Below are positions 27,751 to 36,732 of a stretch of 64,000 nt of DNA, one piece after another (the first letter of the stretch is position 1; the number at the start of each line of letters is the position of its first letter). The translations under genes were made by a program, and so were the position numbers. This DNA is from Ignavibacteria bacterium. Lineage in GTDB: Bacteria > Bacteroidota > Ignavibacteria > Tepidaquicellales > Tepidaquicellaceae. The notes under the pieces are model-generated. The model had not been told where the DNA came from. It saw nothing but the letters and a program-made list of their open reading frames with translations, and searched no databases. The DNA lies in contig JADJYU010000001.1 of the NCBI GenBank assembly GCA_016719565.1, forward strand, positions 248,001 to 312,000. Direction: 5' to 3'.

Positions 27751-28106
27751 GAAAAGTTTATCTTTGTGCCGGGGAAATATTATTCAAAAAAATTGTATTT
27801 TCTTAACATCATGACAATTTTAATAATTGCATTAAGAAAATAAACTGAAGAGGGTTTTAATTTTTTGCTTTAATAAAATAGAAAACTATATCGTTAATTT
27901 CCACATATGTTTTTATAATTTTGCAAATTTCTTGTGTGCGTAATTTAGGGAATGGATTTGATTTCTTATGGAAAAGTATACTTCTACGGAATTGTAGCAC
28001 AATTAATCTCGTAAACTTAACTGATTTTCTATACTATTATTTAGTTTATAACATTGAAGTTTTAAAACCATATTTATAAGTTCATACCTGAATTTAAATT
28101 TGAATA
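27751..28106. promoter_or_regulatory. 356-bp divergent intergenic region with a perfect inverted repeat
   Basis: Between the large fusion gene (minus) and the deaminase gene (plus). The arms ATTTTCTTAA (27797-27806) and TTAAGAAAAT (27832-27841) are a perfect 10-bp inverted repeat 25 bp apart, about 50 bp upstream of the minus-strand start, a position suitable for an operator or leader hairpin. The remainder is AT-rich with no convincing gene. Confidence 0.35.
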
Positions 28107-28583
28107 ATGAGTAATGAAATTTTAGATTTTATAAAAGAAGCTGTCCGGCTTTCCAGAGAAAATGTAATTAGCGGTGATGGAGGACCTTTCGGTGCAGTAA
28201 TTGTTAAAGAAGGTAAAATTATTGCTTCTGGAACAAATAAAGTTACTTCAAAAAATGACCCGACAGCCCATGCTGAAATCGAAGCTGTAAGATCTGCCTG
28301 CAGCTCTCTTAATACTTTTAATTTGTCCGGCTGCGAGATCTATTCAAGTTGTGAACCATGCCCGATGTGTCTTTCAGCTATCTACTGGGCGCGGCTTGAT
28401 AAAATTTATTTTGCAAATACTAAGAATGACGCAGCGGAAATTAACTTTGACGATAATTTCATTTATGAGGAAATTTCAAAACCGCTCCATAAAAGAAAAA
28501 TCCCTATACTTAAAATTGATCACGACGATGCTAAAAAAGTTTTTGAAGAATGGATTAAAAAAGAAGAGAGAATAAATTATTGA
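28107..28583 (+). CDS. guaD: Nucleoside/nucleobase deaminase, guanine-deaminase (GuaD) type
   Basis: A 158-residue zinc-dependent cytidine-deaminase-fold enzyme. The zinc site is PTAHAEIEAVRSAC (His and catalytic Glu, about residues 53-56) plus SSCEPCPMCLSAIYWA (two Cys, about residues 83-86). Length, the opening GDGGPFGAVIVKEGKIIASG and the C-terminal IKKEERINY resemble the small bacterial guanine deaminase of Bacillus subtilis more than the tRNA adenosine deaminase TadA. It would convert guanine to xanthine. A tRNA-editing role is less likely but not excluded by the motifs alone. Confidence 0.8.
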   Translation: MSNEILDFIKEAVRLSRENVISGDGGPFGAVIVKEGKIIASGTNKVTSKNDPTAHAEIEAVRSACSSLNTFNLSGCEIYSSCEPCPMCLSAIYWARLDKIYFANTKNDAAEINFDDNFIYEEISKPLHKRKIPILKIDHDDAKKVFEEWIKKEERINY

Positions 28584-28600
28584 TTTAATTAATTTCGTCG

Positions 28601-29365
28601 TCAGCTGTTAATCACTTCTTTCATTTGTTCATGTAAAATTCCGTTAGTTGCAAGAATTTGCTTTCCGTAAACAGAAAATTCTTTTCCGGAAAAATCCGTA
28701 ACTTTTCCGCCTGCTTCTGTCAGTATCAGATATCCGGCGGCAACATCCCACGCATTCAAATTGTATTCCCAGAATCCTTCAAACCTTCCGCACGCTGTCC
28801 AGCAAAGATCAATTGCGGCAGAACCTAGCCGCCTAATAGGAATATCTCTCATCAGAAATTTTTTAAAAACCTCAGCTGGATCCGGTTTGTAAGTACTCGA
28901 ATCATAGGGAAACCCGGTAACTAGAAGTGATTTTTCCAAATCATTCTCTTTTGAAACAAATATTTGTTTGTCGTTAAGAAAAGCTCCTTTTCCTTTTTCG
29001 GAAAAGAAAAATTCCTCTGATATAGGATTATATACCGCACCGCAAATTATTTCTCCCTTCTTTTCAAGAGCTATCGAGACACATGTGATCGGTATCGAAT
29101 GTGCGTAATTTACGGTTCCGTCAATCGGATCTATCAGCCACTTAAATTCCGAATCCTGTTTCAGCTCACCTGCTTCTTCAGATAAAATATAATGTCAAGG
29201 AAAATCCTCTCTTATAACTTCGATTATTTTCTTTTCAGAAAGTTTGTCAATTTCTGTTACAAGATTGGAAGCTACTATCTTACTCGTAATTTCATATTTT
29301 CCGCCAAAGTTATCTCTGAGTATTTTACCTGCTTCAATTGCGGCTTTCTTTAATGTCGAAATCAT
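28601..29365 (-). CDS. suhB: Inositol-1-monophosphatase family protein, interrupted by in-frame TGA
   Basis: The full frame starts at ATG 29363-29365 (ISTLKKAAIEAGKILRDNFG) and has LVTEIDKLSEKKIIEVI. Then TGA (29195-29197) sits between EDFP and HYILSEEAGEL, where family members usually have FP(D/G/N)H. Past it come the Mg-binding motif WLIDPIDGTVNYAHSIP, then FVSKENDLEKSLLVTGFPYD, GRFEGFWEYNLNAWDVAAG and the C-terminus at 28601. Family members hydrolyse inositol or related sugar phosphates using Mg ions. The frame is otherwise intact at normal length (about 254 codons). A GGA-to-TGA change would explain the stop. It sits 12 bp after the hydrolase gene at 29378. Confidence 0.85.
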
Positions 29366-29377
29366 ATTTTAATTTGT

Positions 29378-30142
29378 TTATAAATCAATCTCAAGACCGT
29401 CATAAGCCAGTTCAATTCCTTTCGGCAGAGTCTGGTTAATTTTATCATGAATCAGATCATGTGTGAGATGCGTCAAATAAGTTTTTTCGGGATTAACCGA
29501 TTTTGAGATCTCTATCGCCTGCTGCAGATTAAAATGTGTAGGATGCGGTCTGATCCGTAAAGCATTCAGAACAAGCACTTTTAATCCCTTAAGTTTAGCA
29601 AGTTCTTTTTCATCTATCGCGCTCGCGTCTGTTATATATGCAAAATCATTTATCCTGTATCCGAATATTTTTATGTTTCCGTGATGAACTTCTATTGGCA
29701 TGATCTCAGTAACTCCCGATCTGAATTTTCGGTTTGACTTATCATGAAATTTAACGATTGGTACTGAGTTATGCCTTATTAATTGCTTATCAAAAACATA
29801 CCTGAACGTTATTCTTAATTCATCAAGCGTATCTTTTCTCCCATATATGTCAATTTTTTTATCAAACCTTTGAGTAATTTGTCTGAGATCATCCATTCCG
29901 AAAATATGATCGACATGGTGATGTGTATAAAGCACTGAATCAATATCATTAAGATTGTTACTCAGCATCTGCTGTCTGAAGTCCACAGAGGTATCTATCA
30001 GTATATTTGAATTGTTAACATTTATAATTGCTGAAGTCCTGGTTCTTTTATCTTTTGGGTTCTTGGAATTACATGTTTCACACCTGCAGCCGATTACCGG
30101 AACTCCCTGAGAAGTACCTGTTCCGAGTATGATTACTTTCAT
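29378..30142 (-). CDS. PhnP-like metallo-beta-lactamase-fold hydrolase
   Basis: A 254-residue member of the MBL-fold phosphodiesterase group. It has GTGTSQGVPVIGCRCETCNS at the N-terminus, whose Cys pair matches the structural zinc site of PhnP-like proteins, the metal motif THHHVDHIFGMDD (about residues 73-85), and VLYT and YITDASAID later on. The C-terminal THLTHDLIHDKI supplies another His. Known homologues are cyclic phosphodiesterases. The real substrate here is not known, and no phosphonate genes are near. It belongs to the minus-strand run 28601-31108. Confidence 0.85.
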   Translation of the reverse strand: MKVIILGTGTSQGVPVIGCRCETCNSKNPKDKRTRTSAIINVNNSNILIDTSVDFRQQMLSNNLNDIDSVLYTHHHVDHIFGMDDLRQITQRFDKKIDIYGRKDTLDELRITFRYVFDKQLIRHNSVPIVKFHDKSNRKFRSGVTEIMPIEVHHGNIKIFGYRINDFAYITDASAIDEKELAKLKGLKVLVLNALRIRPHPTHFNLQQAIEISKSVNPEKTYLTHLTHDLIHDKINQTLPKGIELAYDGLEIDL

Positions 30143-30163
30143 TAAAAATTTATATAGTATAGA

Positions 30164-30472
30164 TTAAAATAATTTGTCATCCGCTTTTTCATTTTCAATT
30201 ATTTCTCTAATGCCGGGTTTTATATAAATGTCATCTGCTCCGATTAAGGCAATGCTTTGAGCAATTATACTTATTTTTTTATCCTGTTCGAGATTCTTAT
30301 TTATGAGAAAAAGTTTCTGCTCATTCAATATGCAAAACCCGCCTTTGAAACTTCCCTTTTCTACTCTCACTGTAAATCCTATTTTTTCAAGAATTTCAGT
30401 AAGTTCACTAATGATAGATTCTTTGTTTTCATCAAGAGGTTTCTTCTGAACTTTCTTTATTAACTTTGCCAC
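30164..30472 (-). CDS. Small conserved-looking hypothetical protein
   Basis: 102 residues, with a basic N-terminus (AKLIKKVQKKPLDENK) and alternating alpha/beta character: a helix ELTEILEKIGF, the strands TVRVEKGSFKGGFCILNEQ and KLFLINKN, then a helix ISIIAQSIALIG and the ending IKPGIREIIENE. No signal peptide and no recognised family. The codon pattern and its tight position 22 bp from the PhnP-like gene and about 27 bp from the membrane-protein gene support a real gene. Confidence 0.6.
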   Translation of the reverse strand: MAKLIKKVQKKPLDENKESIISELTEILEKIGFTVRVEKGSFKGGFCILNEQKLFLINKNLEQDKKISIIAQSIALIGADDIYIKPGIREIIENEKADDKLF

Positions 30473-30499
30473 TATATTGTATCCGGAATTTTTTTCTGT

Positions 30500-31108
30500 T
30501 TATTCATAATTATTTATAGTAAGATCATCTTCTTCGTGAAATATATATTTATATCCGTGAGTTTCTTTTAATCTGACCTCATCTTCTAGAAGTTCTTCAG
30601 AAGTCTTTTTCATCGGCTGAAATATTGCCAGCCATATAACAGTAAAATAGCTCATGATCGCTATCCACGGTACTCCTCTTAAAAAACCTATTCTCTCTCC
30701 GAATAATTTTAAAAGATTGTCATGATTTGCAGGTCTTTTATCAAATAACATTATAAATTTTAAATCTAAATAGGAAGTATAGAGCTCAACCGGAACAAAC
30801 ACAAAAAAAAGTATTGCGCACATCAACAGCCATGTGTTCTCTCTTAGATTTATTTTACATGTTTTCATAAATACAATTGCTGAAATTAAAACTGCCGTAT
30901 AGGAAAACATTATCATAAGTGAAGCATCGGATATCATTTTAAAGATCTGATTTTCTTCGTCGGGAGGTATGCTTATTCTGAAATTAAATTCATCGTAATC
31001 AAGAAGCTGATTTCCTATAAAAAATCTTACTGATATTCCGCCCAGCCAGAATATGGCAAATACAGTCAGAATAAAAAGAGAGGTTTTTGCTTTCTTATTT
31101 AATTTCAA
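30500..31108 (-). CDS. Four-helix inner-membrane protein, unknown function
   Basis: 202 residues with four hydrophobic segments: SLFILTVFAIFWLGGISVRF, LMIMFSYTAVLISAIVFMKT, NTWLLMCAILFFVFVPVELY and VPWIAIMSYFTVIWLAIFQ. A charged cytoplasmic tail (KKTSEELLEDEVRLKETHG) follows. No motif that names a family. It heads the minus-strand run toward 28601 and is divergent from mrp across a 131-bp gap. Confidence 0.6.
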   Translation of the reverse strand: MKLNKKAKTSLFILTVFAIFWLGGISVRFFIGNQLLDYDEFNFRISIPPDEENQIFKMISDASLMIMFSYTAVLISAIVFMKTCKINLRENTWLLMCAILFFVFVPVELYTSYLDLKFIMLFDKRPANHDNLLKLFGERIGFLRGVPWIAIMSYFTVIWLAIFQPMKKTSEELLEDEVRLKETHGYKYIFHEEDDLTINNYE

Positions 31109-31239
31109 TTCATTAAAAAAAGTTAAACGTAATTTAGTAATTTTAATCTTCGTTATGTATGTAAAAATAAATTTCAGATTGTCATTTCAGTAAAAATATA
31201 TTATTTGTAACTTAAAGGCCTCTCTTTTAAAAATAAATT

Positions 31240-32316
31240 ATGTCTGAAGAAAAAATTCTTGAAATTCTATCTCAGATACAGGATCCTTTTTTAAAGAATG
31301 ACCTTGTATCGCTTGGTTTTGTAAAATCGTTTTCTCTGAATGGAAATAAGCTTTCGCTTGAATTAGGATCGGCTTCCGAAAATAATGAAAAGACCGATTC
31401 GGATATTAGAAACGCTTTTAAAATTAAATTTCCGGAAACTGAGATAAGCACTATAACATTTACCAGAGGAATTTCAACTCATATAAATCCAAAGAAAACA
31501 GAAATATTCCCTGAAGTGAAAAATACAATTGCAATTTCTTCAGGAAAAGGCGGTGTTGGAAAATCAACAATTGCAGCTAATCTTGCCGCATCATTCGCTA
31601 AGAAAGGATTTAAAACCGGATTGATCGATGCAGATATTTACGGACCATCCATTCCGCTAATGTTCGGTATTAATGAAAAACCAAAAGTCCGTGAAGTGAA
31701 TGGTAAAAGCAAATTATTGCCCATTGAGAAATACGGTGTGAAAATTATGTCAATTGGATTTCTTGTAGATGTTAATTCTGCTGTAGTTTGGAGAGGTCCG
31801 ATGGCTTCAAGTGCCTTAAGACAGTTCATTAGTGACGTGATCTGGGGAGAACTTGATGTGTTATTTTTTGATATGCCTCCTGGTACCGGTGATATTCAGC
31901 TGACATTAAGTCAGACTCTTCCGCTTACAGGAGCCGTGATCGTTACTACGCCTCAGGAAATATCTCTGGCTGATGCAAGAAAAGGATATTACATGTTTGA
32001 AAAAGTAAATGTACCTACACTCGGCATAATTGAAAATATGAGTTATTATCAGTTGCCCGGCGGTGACAGGGAATATATTTTCGGAAAAGAAGGCGGCAGG
32101 CTAATGGCCTCAGAATTCAAAACTAAACTTCTCGGTGAAATTCCAATTAACACCCGGATCAGAACCGGAGGGGATGAAGGTAAACCTGTTGTAATAAATA
32201 ATCCCGGTTTAATGGAATCTGAAATTTTAAGCAAGATCTCGGATGAACTTATAAATGAAATAAATATTGTAAATGCAAACAGAAAAGAAAATTCAGATCT
32301 GGTTATCGAAATTTAA
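31240..32316 (+). CDS. apbC: Mrp/NBP35-family Fe-S cluster carrier ATPase
   Basis: 358 residues. An N-terminal MIP18/DUF59-like domain (about 1-90, LEILSQIQDPFLKNDLVSLG) is followed by the deviant Walker A loop SSGKGGVGKSTIAANLA (about residue 102), then GLIDADIYGPSIPLMFG, VWRGPMASSALRQF, DMPPGTGDIQLTLSQTLPL and GIIENMSYY. The usual C-terminal CPxC cluster motif is replaced here by YQLPGGDREYIFG, so the bridging-cluster cysteines are not evident. Family members carry or insert Fe-S clusters. It leads a short run with a lipoprotein gene and an nfu-type scaffold. Confidence 0.9.
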   Translation: MSEEKILEILSQIQDPFLKNDLVSLGFVKSFSLNGNKLSLELGSASENNEKTDSDIRNAFKIKFPETEISTITFTRGISTHINPKKTEIFPEVKNTIAISSGKGGVGKSTIAANLAASFAKKGFKTGLIDADIYGPSIPLMFGINEKPKVREVNGKSKLLPIEKYGVKIMSIGFLVDVNSAVVWRGPMASSALRQFISDVIWGELDVLFFDMPPGTGDIQLTLSQTLPLTGAVIVTTPQEISLADARKGYYMFEKVNVPTLGIIENMSYYQLPGGDREYIFGKEGGRLMASEFKTKLLGEIPINTRIRTGGDEGKPVVINNPGLMESEILSKISDELINEINIVNANRKENSDLVIEI

Positions 32317-32347
32317 ATTGTTTTTTATAAATTAAAATAAATTTGCA

Positions 32348-32776
32348 ATGAGAGTTAATTTGGTTATGGCTTTGCTCCTGACGTCATTTTTTATCGCCGG
32401 ATGCGGAAGCACAGGAGGATCTGATTCTCCTGCAAATTCATTAAAAGATTTTGTGGCGGCATTAAAAGAACAAAACCCCGGGAAAGCCTGGAATTTTCTA
32501 TCTTCAAATTCTCAGAAAATGTATGACGATATTGCAAAAAACAGAAATCAAAGCGGCAAAGAATATTTTGAAAAAAGCGTTTCCAATGTGAGTTCACTCG
32601 GGCTCATCGGAATGGACTTTGATGTGATTGATGAAAAAAAAGACGGCGATAATGCTGTAGTACTTATAAAATCCAAAGACGGTTCTACAACCGAATATTT
32701 TTCCGTAAAAGAAAGCGGTGTCTGGAAACTGGATTACGCCAAGACCATAGAAGAAAATATGAAAAAAGTTGAATGA
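32348..32776 (+). CDS. Small lipoprotein with NTF2-like (DUF4878-type) fold
   Basis: 142 residues with a lipoprotein signal, VNLVMALLLTSFFIAGCGST (Cys at about residue 19). The mature domain begins PANSLKDFVAALKEQNPGKA, then has NSQKMYDDI and the strands AVVLIKSKDGSTTEYFSVKE and GVWKLDYAKTIEEN, a typical DUF4878/NTF2-like pattern. It lies 31 bp after the Fe-S carrier gene and its stop overlaps the TTG start of the nfu-type gene. Why a lipoprotein sits between two Fe-S genes is not clear. Function unknown. Confidence 0.75.
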   Translation: MRVNLVMALLLTSFFIAGCGSTGGSDSPANSLKDFVAALKEQNPGKAWNFLSSNSQKMYDDIAKNRNQSGKEYFEKSVSNVSSLGLIGMDFDVIDEKKDGDNAVVLIKSKDGSTTEYFSVKESGVWKLDYAKTIEENMKKVE

Positions 32777-33038
32777 GGTTAATTTAAAAAGCAACGAATT
32801 AGTGTTAGAGCTTACTGAAGAAAATATTGAAATTGTTTTAAATGATATAAGGCCTTATCTGCAGCTTGATGGTGGTGATGTGGAACTTTCAGGAATTTTA
32901 GAAGGCGGCATTGTCGAAGTCAGATTCAAAGGCTCCTGTAAAGACTGTCCGCTCAGCCCGATGACGCTTAGAGCCGGTATCGAAAGAGTCCTTATGCAAA
33001 AGATTCCTGAAATAAAAAGAATAGAGTCCGTTGAATAA
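32769..33038 (+). CDS. NifU C-terminal-domain (Nfu) Fe-S scaffold protein
   Basis: An 89-residue single Nfu domain: IRPYLQLDGGDVELSGILEG, then EVRFKGSCKDCPLSPMTLRA with the CxxC cluster ligand pair, then GIERVLMQKIPEIKRIESV. It assembles or delivers 4Fe-4S clusters. The best start is TTG at 32769, within the end of the upstream lipoprotein gene (8-bp overlap), which implies coupling. Its stop directly abuts the stop of the convergent nucleotidyltransferase gene with no spacer. Confidence 0.88.
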   Translation: MNEVNLKSNELVLELTEENIEIVLNDIRPYLQLDGGDVELSGILEGGIVEVRFKGSCKDCPLSPMTLRAGIERVLMQKIPEIKRIESVE

Positions 33039-33710
33039 TTATTCTGAAAAAAGATTTTCCTTCTTACCGAGATCTTTAAAATTACACTCGCCTGCATCAT
33101 AACCTCTTATTTCCTCACCGCTTCTTAACGCTTTCAGATATATGGAAATAATATCAGACATCTCAGCATTTTTTACTTCGTTGAAAATTCTGCGGGATAT
33201 TAAATGAATTCCGTTAAATGCAAAAAGATTATACGGTACAGAATTTTTTTCTTCTCTGCCGATTAACTTCATATCACTATCAAACTCCAGATATCTTTTG
33301 GAATATCTTTTCTGAACGGCAATTGTCGCAAAGGGCTCGGTTGAAAGATTGTAAAGTATCATTCTCTCAATATCCATGTCAGTATCAACATCAACATTTA
33401 TTACCATAAAATAATCCCCGTCTGATAAATATTCTCCCGCATTTATAATGCCTCCGCCTGTGCCAAGAATATATTTTTCAGAAATTACGGTTATCTTAAT
33501 TCCAAATTCATTTTCCGAAAAATGTTTCTGAATTAACTCTGAAAAATGATGTGCGTTTATTACAATTTCCGAAACTCCCGCATTCTTCAGCCTTTCAATC
33601 TGATATTCTATCATCGGCTTGCCTTTGTATATTATCAGAGCCTTGGGAAGTTTGTTAGTATATGGTAAAAGCCGGGTACCGTATCCGGCGGAGAGTATCA
33701 TTGCTTTCAT
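33039..33710 (-). CDS. Sugar-phosphate nucleotidyltransferase
   Basis: A 223-residue NTP-transferase. The signature is MILSAGYGTRLLPYTNKLPK (G-X-G-T-R-x(4)-PK), followed by PKALIIYKGKPMIEYQIERL, GTGGGIINAGEYL and FMVINVDVDTDMD with the metal-binding Asp. Its size and form resemble MurNAc-1-phosphate uridylyltransferase (MurU) and HddC/mannose-1-phosphate guanylyltransferase-like enzymes; the sugar is not decidable. It probably supplies NDP-sugars to the envelope genes that follow on the other strand. The region upstream (33711-33820) is short and AT-rich. Confidence 0.85.
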   Translation of the reverse strand: MKAMILSAGYGTRLLPYTNKLPKALIIYKGKPMIEYQIERLKNAGVSEIVINAHHFSELIQKHFSENEFGIKITVISEKYILGTGGGIINAGEYLSDGDYFMVINVDVDTDMDIERMILYNLSTEPFATIAVQKRYSKRYLEFDSDMKLIGREEKNSVPYNLFAFNGIHLISRRIFNEVKNAEMSDIISIYLKALRSGEEIRGYDAGECNFKDLGKKENLFSE

Positions 33711-33820
33711 GTCTGCATAATATCTATTTTAATTCTAAAATAAAATTATATAAGTTATTAGGTTTAAAATTAATATTTTAATAAATATTTTGAATTAAAT
33801 TTCAGAAATCTATTTACCTG

Positions 33821-35473
33821 TTGAAAAAAGTAATTAAAAGAATAAAAGATTTTAATAAGAACAGAAACATTCTTAAATACAGACTTTATAAATTTCTTAA
33901 AAAAAATTCAAAAGTAACAAAAGACTCACCTGTGATCATCGCCTGGGAATTAGGCGGCTTCGCTGATATTCTCAAAAAAAATTCTATTATTTCAGCTGCT
34001 TTAAATCTAAGAGGATACAGAACTCATTTTATTATATGCGATGGTACGCCGGTAGCCTGCATTCAGAGAGGTCTTGAAAAAAACGAAAAGTTTTCTGAAT
34101 GGAATTTGAAATGCGACAATTGCATGCGGGCAATGAAATATTATGCTAATGAGTATTCCATAGAATACTCGCTGGCAGGTGATCACATTTCCTATGAGCA
34201 AAAAACTGAGTTCAGTAAATTATCAGAATCAATTGCTCTTGAAGAAATTTATAATTACAAATATCTCGGTGTCGATGTCGGAATGCTGGCATGGAGCTCA
34301 GTCATACGGTATATGAAAGGATTTGTAATCGAAAGAAAGGATCTCAAAAAAGAAGATGAAAATATTTTCAGGAAATATTTTTATGCAGGGTTATGCAATA
34401 CCTTTGTTGCTGATGAAGTAATAAATAAATTTAAACCCGTCAGTCTCTATAGTTCGCACGGTGTTTATGTTGATTATTCACCTCCTGTTTTACTGGCGTA
34501 TATCAGAGGGATAAAAACTCTCTGCTGGTCCAGCGGTTTTAAAGACTTTCTTCACTATTTTACAGTTCCGAAAAAACCAAACAAACTTGAGTTCCGGGGA
34601 ATCACGGAATCTGAATGGCAGAAAAGAGTTGCGGCTCCTTTAACTGACAAAGAAAATAAATTTCTGGATGCTTATATTCATCACAGATTCAACAAAGGAA
34701 ACAAAAGGGATTTCCTGAATGTCACTCTGCCGGAATCTGAAGAAGATCTTAGAGAGAAAATCGGTTTCCCCGCAGGGAAAAAAATAGCCTGTCTGTTCAC
34801 TCACGTTAGCTGGGATCTTACATTTGAACTTTCAAAAATGATATTTGATAATGCTAATCATTGGCTATCCGAGTCAATGGAAGCAATATTTAAAAATGAG
34901 AATGTAAACTGGATTATCAGAGTGCATCCGGGTGAAAAGGTTTCAGGAAGTCTTTATACAAATGATGATTTTATAAAAGATCATTTTAAAAATATTCCGC
35001 CGCATGTAAAAATATTGTGGTCTGATTCGGAAATAAATTCACTCGGACTTTATAAGCTTATTGATGTAGGTATAACATTGTTCGGGACTATGGGAGTCGA
35101 ACTTCCTCTACTCGGAAAGCCTGTAATCTCGGGCGGTGAAGCGCATTTCACCGGAAAGGGTTTTACAATTGATGCAAAAACAAAGGAAGAATATTTCAGG
35201 TTACTCGGAAGTATAGAAAACATCAGTCCGGTATCAAACGATATGATCCTAGTTGCAAGAAAATACGCATATTCCTATTTCGTCCAGAGACAAATTCCTT
35301 TAAAAGTAATAAATAAAGAAGAAGGTCATTTCGGAAATCTTGATATTAAAAAACTTGACAGATTATTGCCGGGAAATGATCCCATCATAGATGGTGTTTG
35401 CGACAGCATATTAGAAGGAAAAGATGTGATATTAGATGAAGAGATGGCTGACAAAGCAGGTCTTGAACTATAA
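33821..35473 (+). CDS. Capsule/surface-polysaccharide glycosyltransferase-like protein
   Basis: 550 residues, probably starting at TTG 33821 with a very basic N-terminus (KKVIKRIKDFNKNRNILKY). It has two Rossmann-like halves. The second shows KKIACLFTHVSWD, WIIRVHPGEK and LGLYKLIDVGITLFGTMGVE with PVISGGEAHF, a layout seen in capsule-polysaccharide export/synthesis proteins and CDP-glycerol/Kdo transferases with a GT-B fold. The first half has a Cys cluster, EWNLKCDNCMRAM. A specific activity cannot be assigned. It is followed by a GT2 gene, which suggests a small polysaccharide locus. Confidence 0.6.
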   Translation: MKKVIKRIKDFNKNRNILKYRLYKFLKKNSKVTKDSPVIIAWELGGFADILKKNSIISAALNLRGYRTHFIICDGTPVACIQRGLEKNEKFSEWNLKCDNCMRAMKYYANEYSIEYSLAGDHISYEQKTEFSKLSESIALEEIYNYKYLGVDVGMLAWSSVIRYMKGFVIERKDLKKEDENIFRKYFYAGLCNTFVADEVINKFKPVSLYSSHGVYVDYSPPVLLAYIRGIKTLCWSSGFKDFLHYFTVPKKPNKLEFRGITESEWQKRVAAPLTDKENKFLDAYIHHRFNKGNKRDFLNVTLPESEEDLREKIGFPAGKKIACLFTHVSWDLTFELSKMIFDNANHWLSESMEAIFKNENVNWIIRVHPGEKVSGSLYTNDDFIKDHFKNIPPHVKILWSDSEINSLGLYKLIDVGITLFGTMGVELPLLGKPVISGGEAHFTGKGFTIDAKTKEEYFRLLGSIENISPVSNDMILVARKYAYSYFVQRQIPLKVINKEEGHFGNLDIKKLDRLLPGNDPIIDGVCDSILEGKDVILDEEMADKAGLEL

Positions 35474-35663
35474 CTAATTCTAGTGTATAATTTTATATAT
35501 ATAACTGCAACCGGGCTTTTTGTAATTTTAGGAAAATAAGTTGTGATCAGCATCAGATAAATTTCTTCTTCAGGATTAATTTCAGTTTATCTTTCTGATA
35601 ATTAAATGCTGAAGAAAACATCCTTGTTTTTTTTATATAAATACGCACCAAAACAGAATTAAT
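35474..35663. promoter_or_regulatory. Intergenic region with an inverted repeat
   Basis: TTCTTCAG (35566-35573) and CTGAAGAA (35609-35616) form a perfect 8-bp inverted repeat about 50 bp before the start of the GT2 gene. A role as a leader hairpin or operator is possible, but nothing else supports it. Confidence 0.25.
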
Positions 35664-36638
35664 ATGAATAGAACTGTTTCAATTATAATCCCAACATATA
35701 ACAGAACAGATACTTTAGAAATAACTATAAAAAGTTTGCTTGATCAAACCTACCCAAAGCATCTTTACGAAATAATTATAGCTGATAATAATTCTACGGA
35801 TAACACAAAAGAGCTTGTAGAAACACTTGCCGGAAGTTCCGAAGTTCGTATAAAGTATTTACTTGAGAATAGGCAGGGAGCGCATTTTGCAAGAAATTCT
35901 GCAGCGCAGATTTCCGACAGTGAATTCCTGTATTTTACGGATGATGATATGATCGCTGATAAATTTATGCTGGAAAATATTATAAAAGTTTTTGATCTGG
36001 ATTATAATATTGCTGTAGCCGGCGGGAAAGTTCTGCCTAAATGGGAGTTTGATCCGCCGGATTGGATTCTTAAATATTTTCAGGATGGTACGTTAAGTCT
36101 TATAAATAAACCGGAAAAATTGATTGTAACAAATCAGGATTTCGGAATATTCAGTTGTCATCAGATAATTTACAAGAATGTATTCTTTGAATGCGGCGGG
36201 TTTAATCCGGATATTGAAAAGGAAAAACTCATCGGAAACGGAGAAACCGGGCTCAATATAAAAATTTTAAACAAAGGTTATTACTTTGCTTACTCCGGAG
36301 ATTCAGTTACGCATCATATTATACCGAGATCCCGGATGACACAAAAATATCTGAACAACAGGTTCAGCAATCAGGGAATATGTGACGGCTTTACTAATTT
36401 CAGAAAATTAGAATATTCTAAAAAAAATTTATTCAAACTTATTTTCAATTCTCATATTCCAAAGCTTTTCGATAACCTTTTTGATTCAATCTTTAAAAAA
36501 CTGAAGGGGCAAAGTATATGGAGACTTAAGCGGGCTTTGTCACATTATTATTATTTTCGTATGAAATTTGATTTCAGATTAATTTACAATGACGACTGGA
36601 GAAAATTTGTTATGCGAAAAGATTTTTTTGAATATTAA
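35664..36638 (+). CDS. Family 2 glycosyltransferase
   Basis: 324 residues of the GT-A fold: SIIIPTYNRTDTLEITIKSL at the N-terminus, EIIIADNNSTDNT binding the nucleotide, then FLYFTDDDMIADKFML with the DDD/DXD metal motif (about residue 94) and a C-terminal basic tail rich in aromatic residues. It transfers an activated sugar, probably in surface-polysaccharide synthesis together with the gene at 33821. Acceptor and donor are not readable. ATG start at 35664. Confidence 0.85.
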   Translation: MNRTVSIIIPTYNRTDTLEITIKSLLDQTYPKHLYEIIIADNNSTDNTKELVETLAGSSEVRIKYLLENRQGAHFARNSAAQISDSEFLYFTDDDMIADKFMLENIIKVFDLDYNIAVAGGKVLPKWEFDPPDWILKYFQDGTLSLINKPEKLIVTNQDFGIFSCHQIIYKNVFFECGGFNPDIEKEKLIGNGETGLNIKILNKGYYFAYSGDSVTHHIIPRSRMTQKYLNNRFSNQGICDGFTNFRKLEYSKKNLFKLIFNSHIPKLFDNLFDSIFKKLKGQSIWRLKRALSHYYYFRMKFDFRLIYNDDWRKFVMRKDFFEY

Positions 36639-36732
36639 TTCTTTCTACCCTTAATTATTAACTTCATATTTTCTGATTTAAAAATTAAATTTTATTTGTG
36701 ATTCTTTAATAAACAATCTAAGAAATTTCAAT

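Noticed and set aside
18410..29197. Stop-codon reassignment (TAG or TGA read as an amino acid)
   Set aside because: TAG ends gmhB and the beta-lactamase-like gene, and TGA ends several intact genes with tight overlaps, so both act as stops here.
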